From the NCBI GenBank assembly GCA_037127315.1, contig JBBBDQ010001270.1, positions 51,001-115,000 on the forward strand: DNA of 64,000 bases, written 5' to 3'. Positions 40,938 to 50,459 of this stretch are shown here, piece by piece. Position 1 is the stretch's first letter, and each line of letters opens with the position of its first letter. The position numbers and the translations under genes were made by a program. Source of the DNA: Ascarosepion bandense (lineage: Eukaryota; Mollusca; Cephalopoda; Sepiida; Sepiidae). The notes under the pieces were generated by a model. The model was not told where the DNA came from. It worked only from the letters and a program-made list of their open reading frames with translations, and ran no database searches.

Positions 40938-41880
40938 TTCCTATATCCAGGTTCTGTGGGTGGTATAATAGTTACCAGTTCAAAATGGCATTTGTTCCTC
41001 CATCCAGATGGAGTGGGTGGTATAATGGTTACCGGTTAGGAATGATACTTGTTCCTCCACCCAAGTTCTGCTGGTGGTATAATAGTTACTGGTTCGGAAT
41101 GACATTTGTTCCTCCATCCAGATTGTGCGGGTGGTATAATGATTACCGTTTCGGAATGGTACTTGTACTTCCATCAAGGTTTACCAGGCCTAGAAAGGTA
41201 TTTGTTCATCCATCCAGGTTGTGCGGGTGGCATAATGGTTACCAGTTTAGAATGGTTCTTGTTCCTCCATCCAGGTTGTGCGGGTGCTATAATTGTTACC
41301 GGTTCGGAATGATATTTTTCTTCCATCCAGGTTGTGCGGGTGGTATAATGATTACCGATTTGGAATGGTACTGGTTTTTCCATCCACGTTGTGCAGGTAG
41401 TATAATGATTACCGGTTCGGAATGGTATTTTTTGTTCCATCTAGTTTGTGTGGGTGGTATAATGGTTACCAGTTCGGCATGATACTTGTTCCTCCATGTC
41501 GGTTGTGCGGGTGGTATAATGGTGACCGGTTCGGAATGGTGTTTGTTCCTCCATCCAGGTTGTGGTAGTAGTATAATGGTTACCGGTTTGGAATGGTCCT
41601 AGTTTCTCCATCCAGGTTGTGCGGGTGCTACAATGATGACCAATTTAGAATGGTTCTTGTTCTTCTATCCAGGGTGTGCGAGTGGTATAATGTGTAACGG
41701 TTCGGAATGGTACTTGTTTATTCATCCAGGTTGTGCTGATGGTATGATGGCTACTTGTTCGGAATGGTATTTCTTTCCTCTATCCAAGTTGTACGGATAG
41801 TATAATGTTTACCGGTTTGGAATAATAATTTTTCCTCGAGCCAGGTTGTGCGACTGATATAATGGTTACCGGTTCGGAAT
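40938..41880 (+). repeat. 57-bp minisatellite derived from a SINE-A head
   Basis: About 16 units; TGGTATAAT recurs at 40961, 41018, 41075, 41132, then (after one degenerate unit) 41228, 41285, 41341, 41398, 41455, 41512 and 41569. Each unit reads roughly CCAGGTTGTGCGGGTGGTATAATGGTTACCGGTTCGGAATGGTACTTGTTCCTCCAT. The part from GTTGTGC to TTCGGAA corresponds to the SINE-A head GCGTTGTGGTGCAGTGGATATCGGTTCGGAA. Better units contain TGGTATAATGG, a perfect pol III A-box consensus. Because 57 is 19 codons, frames stay open (40928-41482); I do not regard them as genes. Confidence 0.85.
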
Positions 41881-41990
41881 GAGAAACTGGTGTGCCGAGT
41901 TCGAATTCCAGTCATTTACTTACGTGCAAATATCATTTGAAAATTTATGAATCCATCTCCCCCACTTAGCTGTGGGTTAAATAGTATGGT
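41860..41990 (+). mobile_element. SINE-A remnant at the minisatellite edge
   Basis: The last unit continues as GTTCGGAATGAGAAACTGGTGTGCCGAGTTCGAATTCCAGT, i.e. from the repeated head into the B box and on to CTGTGGGTTAAATAGTATGG. This is the probable seed copy. Confidence 0.75.
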
Positions 41991-42304
41991 TTGTGTTTGG
42001 AAAAATCATTGTTATTACTAGACAAAGATTATTAATGACATATTCACTCGCAAAATAAAAATTTGTTTCAGCTTACATAACCTACATAAGGTTGATAAGC
42101 CGTTAATATAATCAATACTCCATCTATTATCTCAAACTTTCCAATTTTCTTTATCATTGCACCCCAAGCAAGGCAATAATTCCTCTAGTACGCAGGGGGA
42201 TACAGAGAACGAAAGTAAAAAAAAAAGAAGACGAAGAGCATTTAGGATTGCGGAAAGGACAAATGATGAATGGGGCCCGACAAGACCAAATATAGCGTAT
42301 GATG

Positions 42305-42752
42305 TTGCATTTAATCTTTTAAACATTGTAATGCTGGACAATATCATCGAAAATGAGAACAAAACTGGAAGCGGCCGAAATGTGGTTCTACAGAAGGATG
42401 CTACGGATATCGTGGACTGAGCATACAAGCAACGACGAGGTGTTAGAAAGAATGGCAACAAAAAGGAAATTGATGCTGAGCATCAGGAAGAGACAACTGA
42501 AGTTCCTGGGACATGCAATGAGGAAGGAGAGCCTGGAGAACCTGATACTGACTGGACAGATAGAAGGAAGGAGAGACAGAGGAAGGCAGCGGATAACATA
42601 TTTGCAGGGTCTGATCAAGTGGATGACGGAACGGGGGTTGCCAGGAGCAACAGGAGCAAACATACTAAGAGCCACAAGGGATAGGGAGACGTGGAGATCC
42701 ATGATCGCCTACGCCCTGAAGGGACAAGGCACATAGAAGAAGAAGAAGAAGA
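42305..42752 (+). mobile_element. RTE LINE 3' part
   Basis: Begins AATGCTGGACAATATCATCG and ends GGGACAAGGCACATAGAAG followed by (AAG)n. A Jockey-like 3' end piece flanks it at 42146-42200 and another at 42765-42850, so it seems inserted in a Jockey-like copy. Confidence 0.8.
42353..42736 (+). pseudogene. RTE RT C-terminal domain
   Basis: 127 residues, MRTKLEAAEMWFYRRMLRIS to LKGQGT and a stop. Nearly the same protein as the end of the ORF at 63002-64000 (few differences by eye), so the two copies are recent relatives. Confidence 0.8.
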
Positions 42753-42934
42753 AGAAGAAGAAGAAGATATCAGGAAAGCAAGTAAACGATAGGGAGTTAC
42801 AGAGGCGGGAAGTGCAAGAAAAGAAACTGTTGGAAGAAAAATGGCAGTTGCTCGATGGAAGAAAACAGATTTTTAGCGTGTGATATACCGTGTAAACATA
42901 CGCCAGTAGCTGAGAGTGTTCTAATTCATTACTT

Positions 42935-42937
42935 AAT

Positions 42938-43000
<63 letters not shown>
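42935..43000. repeat. (CA)n(TA)n microsatellite
   Basis: About 45 bp CA then about 20 bp TA. Confidence 0.95.
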
Positions 43001-43003
<3 letters not shown>

Positions 43004-43127
43004 TGAGAAGAAAACTCAACACATATATCATTTTAACCGTATTTTGATAATATCCACTGAGCTCTCTATTTCTATCTCATTGATAATTTATATTAATTAA
43101 ATCCTTTCTGTCTTCACCGGTTGCCAT

Positions 43128-43180
<53 letters not shown>

Positions 43181-43181
<1 letters not shown>

Positions 43182-43390
43182 CTTTAGTACATGTACAAAT
43201 TACAGTCTACTCCAAAGTGTACATTTTGTTTCGACATTGAAAGGACAATGTCTCATCAGGTAGAAACGCAATTTAAAAAAATGAAAAAATAAAAAATACC
43301 GTTTACTACCTGGTGAGACATTGTCCTTTCAATGTCGAAACAAAATGTACACTTTGTAGTAGATTGTAATTTGTACATGTTCTAAACTAT
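43181..43390. repeat. Foldback element
   Basis: About 75-bp arms: TAGTACATGTACAAATTACA, GTGTACATTTTGTTTCGACATTGAAAGGACAATGTCTCA and their complements, around an A-rich loop. The right flank to 43480 repeats at 19406. (TA)n at both outer sides. Confidence 0.85.
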
Positions 43391-43484
43391 GATTTATAAT
43401 AAGCATTCATAGCTCTATCTCTATATTGAGCACTGTTTTAAATTAATGTTTTGAACCTTGTTAATATTTCTCCTTTTCTTATTC

Positions 43485-43518
<34 letters not shown>

Positions 43519-43520
<2 letters not shown>

Positions 43521-43871
43521 TAAAAAAGGATTAATTCAATGATGTTGAATGGCCATTTCGATATGAAGATCCCCACGGGGGATAACACATCACCTCAGCA
43601 ACAGAAAAATCCTTTCAGAAACTGGAGAAAAATTAGTCTACTTTTCCTTTTTAAATAGATTGCAAAGAAATTAAAAAAGAAAATAAAAAGGAAAAATAAA
43701 AGAAAAATCAAATCAAATAAACATTTATATTTGCTCTGTAATATTTTATTACATGGAGCTCTCTTCCTGTATCATTTTTTAATATTAAAATAAAATTTTT
43801 AATATCAATTAGGATCGGGTTTTTGCAATTTACCTTCCTGCTTTTTTCCCTTGGATTGATGTATCTGAATT

Positions 43872-43872
<1 letters not shown>
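43519..43872. repeat. Foldback-family element, second copy
   Basis: AATTAAAAAAGGATTAATTCAATGATGTTGAAT as at 7748, then a longer centre (GGGGATAACACATCACC...), then GCTCTGTAATATTTTATTACATGGAGCTC and GATCGGGTTTTTGCAATTTACC as at 7846-7960. (TA)n on both sides. Confidence 0.7.
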
Positions 43873-43927
<55 letters not shown>

Positions 43928-44040
43928 AACATGAATACTCGTATTTATGTGAATACTCTGCTTTTCTATAATTAAACAGTACGTAAATCCACCGGTCTGA
44001 AGATTCGAGAAATCTTATTAAGAAAATATATAAAATTTCG

Positions 44041-44071
<31 letters not shown>

Positions 44072-44074
<3 letters not shown>

Positions 44075-44211
44075 AATCGATAATCGAAAAAATCGGGTTA
44101 TAGAAAGAGTGGTCCGATTTTAATCAAATTTGATACACTCATAAACAAAGACATAAGAAACGATATTGAAAAGTTTCAAGGTTGCAGTTCTTACAATAGT
44201 GCAGAAAATCG

Positions 44212-44284
<73 letters not shown>

Positions 44285-44504
44285 AAAGATGTTTGTCGGT
44301 GAGCCTGTTTATCTGCCTGTATGTCTGTATTTTTTCAGCCCTTTTATTTTAGTTTTTGCTTCGGGTTTGGCTCTAAGTGGGTATCATTGTGTTCTTAGTC
44401 TCAGCCATGATACCTTATACTCAGAGGACTTATTTAGCCTCCAAAATTCAGTTTACGACGAAAAAGATCTTCTTTGATATCAATACCAGGAAATAATAAT
44501 TTGA
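44072..44504 (-). mobile_element. Element C copy 6, truncated
   Basis: Two reverse-strand pieces (44072-44212 and 44284-44504) separated by a (TA)n tract of about 70 bp. Lacks both outer ends. The 62-residue frame 44289-44477 is by chance. Confidence 0.7.
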
Positions 44505-44546
<42 letters not shown>

Positions 44547-44547
<1 letters not shown>

Positions 44548-45250
44548 TAGCAGTATAGCTCGGCTTTGCTCGGGTGTAATGAAAGCTTTAAACTAATCCA
44601 TGGTCCTCTATGAATGTTAGCACGAAAGACTAAAAAGCAATAGTTGTTTCCAGTTAAAGCGAAACCGTAGACTGAAAGAAAAATGAATGAAAGTCAAATT
44701 TTTTTTTCCTGGTATTGATATCAAAGAAGATTTTTTCGTCGTAAACTGAATTTTGAAGGCTAAATAAGTCCTCTGAGTAAAAGGTATCAAGGCTGAGACT
44801 AAGAACTACAATGATACCTATTTAGAGCCAAACCCGAAGCAAAAACTAAAATAAAAGGGCTGAAAAAATACAGACATACAGGCAGATAAACAGACACACA
44901 CACAAACATCTTTCCTTATATATATATATACATATATATAATCGATTTTCTGCACTATTGTAAGAACTGCAACCTTGAAACTTTTGAATATCGTTTCTTA
45001 TGTCTTTGTCTTTGAGTGTATCAAATTTGATTAAAATCGGACCACTCTTTCTATAACCCGATTTTTTCGATTATCGATTTTCTATATTTATCGGGGGTAC
45101 CTCGACACAAAATCTAGCTAAGAACACTCGCAGACGCTTATAATATAACTGTGTAAAACTTCCAGAAAATCGGTTCAGCCGTTTCGGAATCTATAGGTAA
45201 CGGACACAGACACACAGACACACATACAGACAAAGTTTCATTTATAAATA
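44547..45250 (+). mobile_element. Element C copy 7
   Basis: CTAGCAGTATAGCTCGGCTTTGCTCGGG to GACAAAGTTTCATTTATAAATA. Faces copy 6 head to head across (TA)n at 44505-44546. Confidence 0.8.
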
Positions 45251-45254
45251 TATA

Positions 45255-45875
45255 TATATATATACCAGTTGTGTCTGTGGTCTGTGTTCAACATATTCAC
45301 GCATAAAATTATAGTTGTCGGTAAATCATGATGTTAATAAAATCATGGTAATTTTTTTACGCATTAATTTTTAAATTTTATAAGTAGTATCAACGAGAAC
45401 ATCGACTTCCCTCAAATTTTAGCGGTAATCATTCTTAATTACATTTGCGTCAACAAATGCAACGACCGATGTAATTACGAGCCGAGATCCCTGTTCGATA
45501 AATTTGCGTACAGATAATTTGCGTTAGACATCGACTCAAGTATTCTCATTCAAATTTCACAGTTTAAATTTCAATATTTATTATTGAGAGAGAATACGTC
45601 TGGTTTCAAATACAGATAGAAAAATATGACGGCTTCTTCGGAAAGTAATATCATAAATTTAAGCTTGAATTAAAACGGACGCAGAGGTTACATTTGATTA
45701 ATATTTAACGAAATTTTCATCAGAAGCAGTTACATCATCCTTTTGTAAAAATATATCTTCTTTTTTGATGACATAAATAAGTTCCTGAAAACACTAAGAT
45801 ACCAAACTGATACCTTTCTTTCATTGGAATTATTTTGCTCATTGATAGTGAGAGATTGACTATTGATTATATAAA
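45255..45875. other. No clear feature
   Basis: AT-rich DNA without recognisable repeats; possibly single-copy. Confidence 0.4.
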
Positions 45876-45880
45876 AAGAC

Positions 45881-46252
45881 TAGCAGTAAAGCCCGGCGTT
45901 GCTCGGGTGTAATGAAAGCTTTAAAACTAACCTATGGTCCTGGAGCTCAGACACTCTGGACGTTGGCACGAAAGACTAAAAAGCAATAGTTGTTTCCAGT
46001 TAAAGCGAAACCGTAGACTGAAAGAAAAATGAATGTATGTAAGTCAAATTTTGATTTCCTGGTATCGATATCAAATAAGTTTTTTCGCCGTAAACTGAAT
46101 TTTGAAAGCTCTGAGTAAATGATATCATGGCTGAGACTAAGAACTACAATTATACCTACTTAGAGCCAAACCCGAAGCAAAACTAAAATTAAAAGGCTGA
46201 AAAAAATACAGATATACAGGCAGATAACCAGACACACACACAAACATCTTGC

Positions 46253-46304
<52 letters not shown>

Positions 46305-46632
46305 CGATTTTCTGCACTATTGTAAGAACTGCAACCTTGAAACTTTTGAATATCGTTTCTTATGTCTTTGTTTATGAGTGTATCAAATTTGATTAAAATC
46401 GGATCACTCTTTCTATAACCCGATTTTTTCGATTATCGATTTTCGATATTTATCGGGTGTACTTCGACACATAACCTAGCTAAGAACACTCGCAGACGCT
46501 TATAGTACAACTATGTCAATTTTCAAGAAAATCGGTTCAGCCGTTTTGGAGTCTATAGGTAACGGACATGCACACACACAGACACACACACACACTCACA
46601 CTCACACACACAAAGTTCCATTTATAAGTTTA
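45881..46632 (+). mobile_element. Element C copy 8
   Basis: CTAGCAGTAAAGCCCGGCG to AAAGTTCCATTTATAAGTTTAG; internal (TA)n at 46260-46301. Full length. Confidence 0.85.
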
Positions 46633-46634
46633 GC

Positions 46635-47025
46635 TGTACATATATCTAAATATTGTCATTGAAATTAACTTACAAAAATGTAGCATTTTATTACGGCACA
46701 TTATATCCTGTCTTGGAAAGTATCATTGAGATTCATAGTTCATATCCGCACTTATTGAAGATAGTAACTTGTATGTCACTTCAATTGGAATTTCAGATCA
46801 GTAATAGACGTGCTGTTTGAAGTATTTTAATTTCCATATAGCTTTCGTTCACCCGATTAAATAAAATAAAGGTCACGTTGGTCACCCGCAGACACTGTGT
46901 GGAACTTATTGAAGCTCTCAAATACATCATAGCCCCGAAAACCTGTACTGTGAATAGGCACGTAAACGAGTTAAACAGAGGTCGATGACGACAGCGGTAA
47001 AACGGTGGTTGAAGATGCCTAAGAA
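46635..47025. other. No clear feature
   Basis: Unassigned DNA; no frame or repeat of note. Confidence 0.4.
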
Positions 47026-47243
47026 AGAAAGTGAAATAAAACAGAATATAATATCAGAAAAAGGATGATAAGCAGAATCAAAATTCCGGATAATATTACT
47101 ACTACTAATTTTACTACTAGTGAAAATGAAACGATTGCAATGAAAATGAAAGAAATCCTAGTCAAAAATGAAGAATGCTTGACAATGATCCCTTCATCAA
47201 AATTCCAAATAATAATGCTACGACTAACACTACTAGTAGAAAT

Positions 47244-47879
47244 TAACTTACAGCCTATCACGTTGAATACACCGGTTCTCACTCGATCACCAAAGTTGAG
47301 CAACGTTGAGCCTGGTCAGTACTTAAATGGGTAACCGCTTGGGAATACCAGGTGGTGTAAGCGTTTAGTGACGGATGTGCGTGCTTACGGCCATATCACG
47401 TTGAACACACCGGTTCTCGCTCGATCACTGAAGTTGATCAACGTTGAGCCTGGTCAGTACTTAGATGGGTGACAGCTTGGGAATACCAGGTGCTGTAAGC
47501 GTTTAGTGACGGATGTGCATTGTGGTGCAGTGAATATCGGTTCGGAAAGCGAAATCGGTGAGCCGAGTTCGAATTCCAGTCGATTACCCTGCATTTACTT
47601 CCGCACTGGTACCCGTGGGAAAGGTATTAATCCGTACTTTCCCTCCAGTTATGGGTTAAATAACAAAGGTATGACTTGGGGACCGTGTCCTTAAAAACAA
47701 ATCCCAATGAATCTTGATACTCGAAAAGAAAAAAAGTATTATTAGACACAAAACTTATATAAAAAACAACAATAAATTGTTTTAAGAAAAAGGTATTACC
47801 AGCAGTAAATAAATAAACGTTAGTTGGCAATAAATGACCCGCCGAGGTTGATATGCGATAAAAACAAAACAACCAACCA
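47244..47879 (+). mobile_element. Dimeric 5S/tRNA SINE with 12-bp target duplication
   Basis: Order: 5S-like unit 1 (about 47250-47375, TATCACGTTGAATACACCGG to GGGAATACCAGGTGGTGTAAGCG), a short GTGACGGATGTGCGTGC link, 5S-like unit 2 (about 47386-47505), tRNA-like core (47513-47665: TTGTGGTGCAGTGAATATCGG, GAGTTCGAATTCC), tail (GACTTGGGGACCG...GAGGTTGATATGCGATAAAAACAAAACAACCAACCA). ACTAGTAGAAAT occurs at 47232-47243 and again at 47880-47891, an exact duplication around the whole unit, so the dimer moved as one. Confidence 0.9.
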
Positions 47880-48057
47880 ACTAGTAGAAATGAAGATTTT
47901 AAAAATGAAGATGGAAGAAATTCTAGTCAAAAATTGTTTGTCATTGACACATCTAACAAAATTCAGCATTAGATGATTCCTACTAAAACTCTTACGAGTA
48001 GAAATAAAGTAATTGAAATGAAAATGAAGGAAATCCTAATAAAAAATTGTTGTGGAT

Positions 48058-48132
48058 TTTCGTCGCCCATTTGCTGTGGAGTTATTGTGGCGAAACTGCA
48101 CCGCAAAGTTGTAGTGACCGGTTTGTGCTGGA

Positions 48133-48212
<80 letters not shown>

Positions 48213-48647
48213 AAGGTAGGTTCAGATCAGTGTATTAGTATAACAAGAACATATATACAACGTAAGTGTTAGTAACTAAGTAAATAGAAATAAGCAAGTC
48301 CGAACGGTACAGTTACGCTGCTTATTGCCTGACTAGTAGCTGTCGTGCTTAACTACAGTTTCTAACGATTTTTAATTGCCTTCCCACTTAAGACAAAATT
48401 TGGCACGAGGCCATTTTAATGTGAGTAATCCGGGTCATATAGCCCGGTCAAAAATGTGTCTGATTTTCCCCAGACGAGATTCTACCCTTCGGCGGAGCAT
48501 CGACTGGGTTGTTACTCTTCGCCCAAAGGCAGAGAATTTTACAATGAGCACGACAGAAACTGCCGTAACTAACTGCTTCCCACAGGTAATCATATAGTAT
48601 ATATAGTAAGAGGAAGAGTCCATTCCTCGTAGGATGGCACCATAACA
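48058..48647 (+). mobile_element. Solo LTR-like element
   Basis: 590 bp starting TGTTGTGG and ending CCATAACA (terminal inverted repeat with one mismatch), flanked by AAAT at 48054-48057 and 48648-48651. Interrupts the 130-bp repeat. Contains (CA)n at 48139-48207. A related end lies at 33815-33948. No internal retrovirus-like coding region is present. Confidence 0.6.
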
Positions 48648-48794
48648 AAATTAAAATTGCTTGACAATGCTTCGTCTAATAAAAATTCACATGATATTAT
48701 CACTACTGATAACAGCATTAGCGGAAATGCAACAATTGGTTTCAATATAAATGAAATCCTAGTCAAAATGACCGCGGTTTTGTGTCGGACGTTT

Positions 48795-49089
48795 ACTAAA
48801 CCACAGCGACACTTACTGGTGCCTTAATTGTTTTTAGCTTTGCTCTTTACGCGTCCTATAAATATCCTAGAGTGTTTTCCTCTATTATTATTTTTGACTA
48901 TTTTATTCTCAGCATCATACTGTGCGTCCACATTTTTGTTCCCTCAAATTTTCTTTTCATTGAGAAAATTGTCCAGCATTCACTGACATTGGGTAAGATT
49001 GAACAGTTATTTTTTTACAATGATGTTCATCTTATACAAGGCCCAAGAGTCACTCGAGTTAAAGGTTACAGGGTAAGAGGTAAAGTTCA
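48795..49089. other. No clear feature
   Basis: AT-rich; a 79-residue frame (48872-49111) has no motif I recognise. Confidence 0.35.
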
Positions 49090-49500
49090 TCGGGATATTC
49101 GGGAAAAATAACGGATAATATTAGACTTGAACATGTTAATATTGTAGTGATCGAGGAAGCATCCTCTTGGGAGTCGGTTCCAGAAAACAGTGATTCGTAG
49201 GAAGAAGCTATTCGAGTGAAACTTACGTCTCACCGATTTAATATGAATGGAGTTGGGGTGGTTTGCTACAATGTGCGGGGTATGGTGGGTCTCAGCCGTG
49301 AAGGTTAGAACTGAGAAATGCGGTTCGTCTGAACATTTTCCATTGAAATGGCGACAGGGTAGCGAGAAGCTCGTGACGTTTTGTCCGGGCGAAATGGGTT
49401 GTAAGGTAAAAAATAATTTGATACCGACAAGGACGTAGAGAAGCTTTTGGACTCTATGGGATTTTGGCTGATCCTATCAGTATATAAAACCAGTACTCCA
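49090..49500 (-). pseudogene. Divergent Jockey/CR1-type LINE C-terminus
   Basis: Reverse strand reads pieces such as FNGKCSDEPHF, AETHHTPHIVANHPNSI, SVRRKFHSNSFFLR and FWNRLPRGCFLDHYNINMFK. These correspond position by position to YFHGFCSDEL, ATRSHPF, CNRNFYSNSFFSRTSRLWNSLPHDCFPDGYNLQEFK of the common LINE family, at clearly lower similarity. It is therefore a second, older or different LINE lineage. Frame broken. Confidence 0.6.
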
Positions 49501-49589
49501 TTTCCTGACTGTAAAAAAAAAAAAAAAAAAATAGAATGAAAAGTCAATACTTATTGGAGCGGCACAAGGTAGTGACCATTTTTCTAGTA

Positions 49590-50459
49590 CGAGAGTCATA
49601 AATAAGGTGAATTTTTCGGTATAAGGACTTCCGATACAGATAGAAACTTACTTTTTTTCAACGTAGTCTTCTAACAGTCACGAACTTTTCCCATCTGTGC
49701 ACAAGCTTCCATATTTCCTCAGCGTAAAAATCTTTGGACTGATGTCTCAGTCAATCGCTCACAGCACTTGACTTCATCGTCACTTTCAAACTTCGTGCCT
49801 CTCGTGAACGCTTTCAAGGAACCAAAACGGTGAAATTCTAAAGGGGCAAGGTCTGGGCTGTAAGGGGGAGAGACACTGCTGGGACAACTCAACCCTCTTC
49901 TGTTTGTGCTCTGCAGTAAGCATCTTTGGCACCCACCGGCATCTGACCTTCGAGTAGACAAGGTCATCATGGACAATTTTGTGTGCTGTTTTAACAGATA
50001 GGCTCAAAGTCCTTGCAATGTCACCCACTGTCACCCTTCTGTCAGATTCAATGAGGTCATTGACTGATTCGATCACCTCAGGAGACCTCACTTCTGTAGG
50101 CCTCACAGGCCTGTCTTCATCCTCAACACTGCTCCGTCATTCTTTAAACAATTTAGCCAACTTGTAGACATTTTTTGGCTGAAACATGTGGCATCATACA
50201 TAGTTAACATTCTCCTATGAATTTGCATTGGTTTGCACCCTTCAGCAACCAAAAACTTGATAACTGACCTCTGTTCAATCCTGGAGCTTGCTTCTTGGTC
50301 GGCCATCTTAATTAATCTCCAAAACTCTCAAAGTTTTTTTCAATCTGCAAAAATAGGTAAATTTCTTTAGAAAAGAAGTAAAGGAAAAAAAAGTAAGCTT
50401 CTATCTGTATTAGAAGTCCTTATACCGAAAAGTTCACCTTATTTATTGAATGACCCTCG
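49590..50459 (-). mobile_element. Mariner deletion derivative with satellite-forming terminal repeat
   Basis: Flanked by TA (49588-49589, 50460-50461). Right terminus, read inward, CGAGGGTCATTCAATAAATAAGGTGAA...GGTATAAGGACTTC; left terminus is the same but has lost TTCAA. Repeats extend about 70 bp, to TAGAA(G/A)CTTACTTTTTT. 870 bp in place of about 1.3 kb. It belongs to a different mariner lineage from the pair at 14 and 18 kb. Confidence 0.9.
49719..50306 (-). pseudogene. Mariner transposase remnant lacking DDE core
   Basis: MADQEASSRIEQRSVIKFLV (first HTH) starts at 50306, shifts frame, then PTEVRSPEVIESVNDLIESD, VTVGDIARTLSLSVKTAHKI (second HTH) and RWVPKMLTAEHKQKRVELSQ. It then jumps to PPYSPDLAPLEFHRFGSLK and the C-terminus. 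Roughly 100 residues, with the first two catalytic aspartates, are missing at the SQQ/CLSPPYSPD junction; LEF stands where (S/T)D(Y/F) normally gives the third aspartate. It could bind ends but not cut. Confidence 0.8.

Larger units (their letters stand above)
47030..48790 (+). repeat. ~130-bp imperfect tandem repeat, split by two insertions
   Basis: The block GAAAATGAAAGAAATCCTAGTCAAAAATG...GCTTGACAATG...TCAAAATTC...CTACTA...AGTAGAAATGAAACAATTG recurs at about 47125, 47905, 48020 and 48755 with wear. A 5S SINE (47244-47879) and a solo LTR (48058-48647) sit inside, so the original array was about 0.55 kb. Confidence 0.6.

Noticed and set aside
40928..41482. 184-residue frame with repeated PPSRLCGWYN blocks, looking like a repeat protein
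   Set aside because: It is the 57-bp SINE-derived minisatellite; the opposite strand is open too, and no flanking exon or signal exists.
42709..43100. Reading frames of CVCV or HTHT/IYIY
   Set aside because: They are (CA)n and (TA)n microsatellites in translation, as at 24624, 47969 and 59020.
47250..47505. Tandem 5S rRNA genes
   Set aside because: Sequences are diverged from each other, lack a terminator T-run at the 3' end, and are followed by the tRNA core and tail inside one target-site duplication; they are SINE heads.
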